Shown here: one piece after another, positions 5,742 to 9,710 of the stretch
Layout: each line of letters starts with the position of its first letter
How positions within the stretch are numbered: position 1 is the stretch's first letter
NCBI GenBank assembly: GCA_938023085.1
Contig: CALHDP010000018.1
Span: 1 to 9,710, forward strand
Direction: 5' to 3'
Length of the DNA stretch: 9,710 nt
From: an uncultured Collinsella sp.
GTDB taxonomy: Bacteria; Actinomycetota; Coriobacteriia; Coriobacteriales; Coriobacteriaceae
Translations under genes and position numbers: made by a program
The notes under the pieces: model-generated
What the model saw: only the letters and a program-made list of their open reading frames with translations
Databases searched by the model: none
What the model was told of the DNA's origin: nothing

Positions 5742-7097
5742 ATGCTTCTGGTCGCTAACGGTTCCGTCTTTACCCGCAACGCTCAGACCCCGTTCATTCC
5801 AAACGGTGCGGTCGCCATTGACGGGGATACGATCGTCGAAGTGGGCCCCGAGTGCGAGCTCAAGGCCAAGTACCCGGATGCCGAGTACGTCGACGCCCAG
5901 GGCAACCTCATCATGCCCGGACTTATCAACTGCCACACCCACATCTACTCGGGTCTGGCCCGCGGCCTTGCCATTAAGGGCTGCAACCCCACCAACTTCC
6001 TGGAGAATCTTGAGCAGCAGTGGTGGAAGATTGACGACAACCTGACGCTCGACGGCACCAAGGCCAGCGCCTACGCCACGATTCTTGACTCCATCCGCGA
6101 TGGCGTTACCACGATCTTCGATCACCATGCGAGCTTCTGCGAGATCCCGGGAAGCCTCTTCACCATTAAGGACGCAGCTCAGGAGCTGGGCATGCGTTCG
6201 TGCCTGTGCTACGAGGTCTCCGATCGCCGCGGCCAGGAAAAATGCGACCAGGCCATTGCCGAGAACGCCGAGTTTGCCCAGTGGGCCGCCAAGGAGCGTC
6301 GCGATAACGACAACCACATGATCGCCGCCATGTTTGGCGGACATGCCACCTTTACGCTGTCGGACGAGACCATGGACAAGATGGCCGAGGCCAACAACGG
6401 CCTGACCGGCTTCCACATCCACGTGTGCGAGGGCATGAACGACGTGTGGGATTCCCGCCTCAACCGCGGCGGCATCAGCCCCGTCGAGCGCCTGCTGCAG
6501 CACAACCTGCTGGGTCCCGACACCATGCTGGGTCACTGCATCCACGTGACGCCAGCCGAGATGGATATCGTCAAGGAGTCCGGCACCTGGCTGGTCAACA
6601 ACCCCGAATCCAATATGGGCAACGCCGTGGGCTGCGCCCCCGTGCTCGAGTTCTTCCGCCGCGGCATCCCCGTGTGCATGGGCACCGACGCCTACACCCA
6701 CGATATGCTCGAGAGCCTTAAGGTCTTCCTGATCATTCAGCGCCACAACGCCGCCATGCCCAACGTGGGCTGGTGCGAGGCCATGACCATGCTGTTCGAG
6801 AACAACGCCAAGATGGCGAGCAAGTACTTCGATCGCAAGCTCGGTGTGCTCGAGGCCGGCGCTGCCGCCGACGTCATCGTCATGGACTACAAGCCCTTTA
6901 CGCCGCTGAGCGAGGAGAACATCGACGGCCACATGCTCTTTGGCATGATGGGCAAAAACTGCCGCACCACCATCATCAACGGCCGCGTCCTGTACAAGGA
7001 TCGCGAGTTCGTTGGGATTGATGAGGACAAGATCAACGCGTGGACCATGGCTGAGTCCAAGAAGCTCTGGAGCACGCTCAACGATCGCGTGTATTAA
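5742..7097 (+). CDS. ssnA: SsnA, metal-dependent amidohydrolase of anaerobic purine/urate degradation
   Basis: A 451-residue cytoplasmic amidohydrolase of the guanine deaminase/TrzN-like group (E. coli SsnA is of similar length). The N-terminal beta domain (1-55) precedes the barrel. Expected active-site residues are all visible: metal ligands His65 and His67 in NCHTHIYSG, His227 and the general acid/base Glu230 in FHIHVCEG, His265 in GHCIH, and Asp316 in MGTDAYTHD. The C-terminal part returns to the beta domain (DVIVMDYKP, then NGRVLYKDRE). In E. coli ssnA belongs to the gene set needed for formate-dependent anaerobic urate breakdown. Its exact substrate is not readable from sequence; opening a reduced purine ring or deaminating an intermediate is plausible. 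The ATG at 5742 is chosen because AAGGGAG (5730-5736) lies 5 bases upstream; an in-frame ATG at 5724 sits at the end of a hairpin arm without a binding site. It is co-directional with the permease and ygfK, likely one operon. Confidence 0.93.
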   Translation: MLLVANGSVFTRNAQTPFIPNGAVAIDGDTIVEVGPECELKAKYPDAEYVDAQGNLIMPGLINCHTHIYSGLARGLAIKGCNPTNFLENLEQQWWKIDDNLTLDGTKASAYATILDSIRDGVTTIFDHHASFCEIPGSLFTIKDAAQELGMRSCLCYEVSDRRGQEKCDQAIAENAEFAQWAAKERRDNDNHMIAAMFGGHATFTLSDETMDKMAEANNGLTGFHIHVCEGMNDVWDSRLNRGGISPVERLLQHNLLGPDTMLGHCIHVTPAEMDIVKESGTWLVNNPESNMGNAVGCAPVLEFFRRGIPVCMGTDAYTHDMLESLKVFLIIQRHNAAMPNVGWCEAMTMLFENNAKMASKYFDRKLGVLEAGAAADVIVMDYKPFTPLSEENIDGHMLFGMMGKNCRTTIINGRVLYKDREFVGIDEDKINAWTMAESKKLWSTLNDRVY

Positions 7098-7246
7098 TCC
7101 AATTGGAGATTCGCGCGCGTCGGATGTTTCGCCGCATCCGGCGCGTGCATAGGCGGCCTCCGCGGGGTCGCCGGCGCTGTGCTAGCGCTACACCGTATTT
7201 GCGCCCGTCGCGCGGTCTCGCCGGGCGTTACAGAGAGGAGCTCATT
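7098..7246 (+). other. Intercistronic region between ssnA and ygfK with hairpins
   Basis: A 149-base gap with no gene. The main stem pairs 7114-7126 with 7135-7147 (CGGATG/CATCCG core, extended by GC pairs with one wobble and one mismatch; 8-base loop). Further possible stems are 7152-7159 with 7165-7172 (8 pairs, two G-U), GCGCT/AGCGC at 7174-7188, and CGCCCG/CGGGCG at 7202-7207 and 7222-7227. No T-run follows any of them. The ygfK binding site AGAGGAG (7234-7240) is left free. An mRNA-processing or stabilising role is possible. Confidence 0.45.
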
Positions 7247-9710
7247 ATGAGCGACATCATGAGGCCGATCCCGTTTTCGCAGCTGATGAACTGGATCATC
7301 GAGGAGCACAAGACCCAGGGCGCCGTCTTTGGCGTGCGCAAGATGGTCGCGACCAACCAGGAGGGCGCGCTTCCCATTTTTGACGAGCGCATCGAGACTC
7401 CGTTTGGCCCGGCCGCCGGTCCCAATACGCAGCTGGCCCAGAACATCGTGGCATCCTACGTGGCCGGCTCCCGCTTCTTTGAGCTCAAGACCGTTCAGGT
7501 TATGGATGGCGAGGAGCTCTCCAAGTGTGTGAACAAACCCTGCATTGTGGCGCAGGACGAGTGCTACAACTGCGAGTGGTCGACCGAGCTCGAGGTTCCG
7601 CAGGCCTTTGCCGAGTACGTGAAGGCATGGTTCGCCTGCCACCTGATTGCCCGCGAGTACGGTCTGGGCAGCCCGGACGGCTTTGTCTTCAACATGTCCG
7701 TGGGTTATGACCTGGAAGGCATCAAGAGCCCCAAGGTCGACGCCTACATCGAGGGCATGAAAGACGCCAGCGGCTCCGAGGTTTGGAACGAGTGCCGTAC
7801 GTGGGCGCTCGCTAACCTGGACAAGTTTGAGCATGTCGACGCCGCATTTGTCGAATCCATCCCGGCGCGCGTGTCCAACTCCATCACGGAGTCCACCCTG
7901 CACGGCTGCCCGCCGGCCGAGATCGAGCGCATCGCGACCTATCTGATCACCGAGAAGGGCCTCAATACCTACATCAAGTGCAACCCCACGCTGCTGGGCT
8001 ATGAGTTTGCACGTCAGCGCCTCAACGAGCTGGGCTTTGACTACATCGTCTTCGACGATACGCACTTCCGCGAGGACCTGCAGTGGGCCGATGCCGTGCC
8101 CATGTTCGAGCGCCTGATTGCCCTGTGCGCCGAGCGCGGCCTGGAGTTTGGCGTCAAGCTGACCAACACCTTCCCCGTCGACGTGACGAGGAACGAGCTG
8201 CCTTCCACCGAGATGTACATGTCCGGCCGTTCGCTGTTCTCGCTGACCATCGAGGCCGCCCGTCGCATTACCGAGCAGTTCGATGGCAAGCTGCGCATCA
8301 GCTACTCCGGCGGCGCCACAGTCTACAACATTCGCGCCTTGTATGACGCCGGCATTTGGCCCGTTACCCTGGCGACCGACGTGCTCAAGCCCGGTGGCTA
8401 CGAGCGCTTTAGCCAGATGGCCGGCGAGTTTACCGACCTGGATGGCAAGCCGTTCGCGGGCGTCTCTCTCGAGGCCGTGACTGCGATTCAGACCGATTCG
8501 CTCACCAACCCGCTCTACAAGAAGCCGCTGCGTCCGCTGCCCGACCGCAAGGTTGCCGGCAAGAGTCCGCTTTCCGACTGCTTTACCACGCCGTGCCGCA
8601 CGAGCTGCCCAATCCAGCAGGACATTCCTGCCTACCTGGCGGCTGTTGACGAGGGCCGCTACGAGGACGCGCTCAACATTATCATCGAGCGCAACGCCCT
8701 GCCGTTTATCACCGGCACCATCTGCCCGCATCCCTGCGGCCGTGCCTGCGAGCGTGCATTTTACGAGCCCGAGGGCGCCCAGATTCGCGCCAGCAAGCTC
8801 AAGGCCGCCCGCGAGGCCATGACCGCCGTGCTGCCCAAGCTGCGCGCCCAGGCCATCGCCAACGACGGCGAGCGCAACGTTGCCGTTATCGGCGGCGGCC
8901 CGGCCGGCCTGGCGACGGCGTTCTTCCTGACGCGTGCCGGCGTGCCCGTCACTATCTTTGAGGCCCGCGACTCGCTCGGCGGCGTGGTCCGCCACGTGAT
9001 CCCCGAGTTCCGTATTGCGAGCGACGATATCTCCCACGATGCCGAGCTCTGCCTGGCCTTTGGCGCCAAGGTGCAGCTCAACGCCCGCGTGGAGTCCATC
9101 GACGAGCTCAAGGCCCAGGGCTTTACTGACGTGGTCGTGGCTACCGGTGCCTGGATGCCCGGCTCTGCAGGTTTGCGCGAGGGCGCCGAGCTCGACGTGC
9201 TTGAGTTCCTCGAGGCCGCCAAGAAGGGCGAGAAGCTCGAGCTGGGCGAGGACGTCGTGGTCATTGGCGCCGGCAACACCGCCATGGACGCGGCTCGCGT
9301 GGCCAAGCGCCTGGCTGGCGTGAAGAACGTGCGCCTGGTGTATCGTCGCACCAAGAAGCAGATGCCCGCCGACGAGGAAGAGCTCGATCTTGCTCTTGCC
9401 GACGGCGTTGAGTTCTGCGAGCTGCTGGCGCCCAAGGCACTCAACGGCGCCGTGCTGACCTGCGACGTCATGGAGCTCGGCGAGCCGGATGCAAGCGGCC
9501 GTCGCAGCCCTGTTGCCACGGGCGAGACCGTCGAGCTTTCCGCCACCACGGTGATCTGCGCCGTGGGCGAGGGCATCGATGCCAGCCTGTACGACGCCGC
9601 GGGCGTCGAGCACGACCGTCGCGGCCGCCTCGCCGCCACCTCCACCGGCGTCGAGGGCGTCTGGGCTGCAGGTGACTGCCGTCGCGGTCCGGCCACCGTG
9701 GTCGAGGCTA
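7247..9710 (+). CDS. ygfK: YgfK, flavin/Fe-S oxidoreductase (misleadingly named putative selenate reductase subunit), C-terminus cut by window edge
   Basis: There are 821 codons to the right edge; E. coli YgfK is about 1030 residues, so roughly 200 are missing, probably including a C-terminal ferredoxin-like domain. Residues 1 to about 430 form a dihydroorotate-dehydrogenase-like barrel: FGPAAGPNTQLAQN near the start, VFNMSVGYD, IKCNPTLLG, and YSGGATVYNI (353-362), the expected FMN-phosphate region. Residues about 440-535 form a GltD/DPD-type Fe-S domain with C445, C450, C454 and C493, C497, C501. Residues 544 onward form an FAD/NAD(P) module: GGGPAG (549-554, FAD), GAGNTAMDAAR (674-684, NAD(P)H), and GVWAAGD near the end. 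The parts are those of dihydropyrimidine dehydrogenase, in a different order. In E. coli ygfK is required for anaerobic urate degradation, and a ring-reducing role using NAD(P)H is a reasonable inference; selenate reduction is a legacy name. The ATG at 7247 is supported by AGAGGAG 6 bases upstream. It is the third gene of the permease-ssnA-ygfK operon. Confidence 0.94.
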   Translation, partial: MSDIMRPIPFSQLMNWIIEEHKTQGAVFGVRKMVATNQEGALPIFDERIETPFGPAAGPNTQLAQNIVASYVAGSRFFELKTVQVMDGEELSKCVNKPCIVAQDECYNCEWSTELEVPQAFAEYVKAWFACHLIAREYGLGSPDGFVFNMSVGYDLEGIKSPKVDAYIEGMKDASGSEVWNECRTWALANLDKFEHVDAAFVESIPARVSNSITESTLHGCPPAEIERIATYLITEKGLNTYIKCNPTLLGYEFARQRLNELGFDYIVFDDTHFREDLQWADAVPMFERLIALCAERGLEFGVKLTNTFPVDVTRNELPSTEMYMSGRSLFSLTIEAARRITEQFDGKLRISYSGGATVYNIRALYDAGIWPVTLATDVLKPGGYERFSQMAGEFTDLDGKPFAGVSLEAVTAIQTDSLTNPLYKKPLRPLPDRKVAGKSPLSDCFTTPCRTSCPIQQDIPAYLAAVDEGRYEDALNIIIERNALPFITGTICPHPCGRACERAFYEPEGAQIRASKLKAAREAMTAVLPKLRAQAIANDGERNVAVIGGGPAGLATAFFLTRAGVPVTIFEARDSLGGVVRHVIPEFRIASDDISHDAELCLAFGAKVQLNARVESIDELKAQGFTDVVVATGAWMPGSAGLREGAELDVLEFLEAAKKGEKLELGEDVVVIGAGNTAMDAARVAKRLAGVKNVRLVYRRTKKQMPADEEELDLALADGVEFCELLAPKALNGAVLTCDVMELGEPDASGRRSPVATGETVELSATTVICAVGEGIDASLYDAAGVEHDRRGRLAATSTGVEGVWAAGDCRRGPATVVEA

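Noticed and set aside
4113..6932. 939-codon open frame on the minus strand, antisense to the permease and ssnA
   Set aside because: It runs opposite two genes with full family motifs and its translation is low-complexity, rich in Gly/Ala/His/Asp, as expected from the complement of GC-biased codons. It crosses the intergenic hairpins without domain character.
7094..9613. 839-codon open frame on the minus strand, antisense to ygfK
   Set aside because: Same artefact of strong third-position G/C bias; no recognisable motif, and ygfK on the other strand is unmistakable.
1..9710. CRISPR array, transposon ends, tRNA or phage attachment site
   Set aside because: No regularly spaced repeats, transposase, terminal inverted repeats or tRNA-like sequence were found in either strand.

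Overview
The window is GC-rich with strong third-position G/C bias, AT-richer gaps between genes, and good Shine-Dalgarno sites. Gene content and protein style fit a strictly anaerobic gut actinobacterium of the Coriobacteriia (Collinsella/Olsenella-like). This assignment is inferred from general appearance; no rRNA or marker gene is present.

Layout. (1) Positions 1-2352, minus strand: most of a large U32-family protein, with its C-terminus beyond the left edge. (2) 2353-2652: divergent control region with a direct repeat and a strong hairpin in the ridA leader. (3) 2653-3030, plus: ridA, ending at a bidirectional terminator (3062-3099) shared with the convergent gene. (4) 3143-3799, minus: a YheO/DauR-type PAS-HTH regulator starting at GTG. 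(5) 3800-4151: AT-rich divergent control region with a promoter overlapped by a Fur-box-like sequence. (6) 4152 to the right edge, plus: an apparent operon of an NCS2 purine permease, the amidohydrolase ssnA, and ygfK (truncated by the window end). The two gaps inside the operon are filled with potential RNA hairpins.

How the genes may work together. NCS2 permease + ssnA + ygfK is the core of the anaerobic purine/urate breakdown locus known from E. coli (ygfK-ssnA-xdhD-hyuA-ygeW-ygeX-ygeY region) and from many gut anaerobes. The permease would import the purine, YgfK would act as a flavin/Fe-S reductase, and SsnA as a metal-dependent ring hydrolase. In E. coli the locus also encodes a PLP-dependent 2,3-diaminopropionate ammonia-lyase, whose chemistry passes through 2-aminoacrylate, the compound RidA detoxifies. 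That gives a reason for ridA to sit here. The YheO-type protein, divergent from the permease, is the obvious candidate local regulator. The remaining pathway genes would have to lie outside the window.

No mobile element, CRISPR array, tRNA or rRNA was seen. The most notable points are the locus assembly with ridA and its regulator, Gln in place of two usually acidic transport residues in the permease, the DPD-like but reordered domains of YgfK, and the structured leader and intercistronic RNAs.
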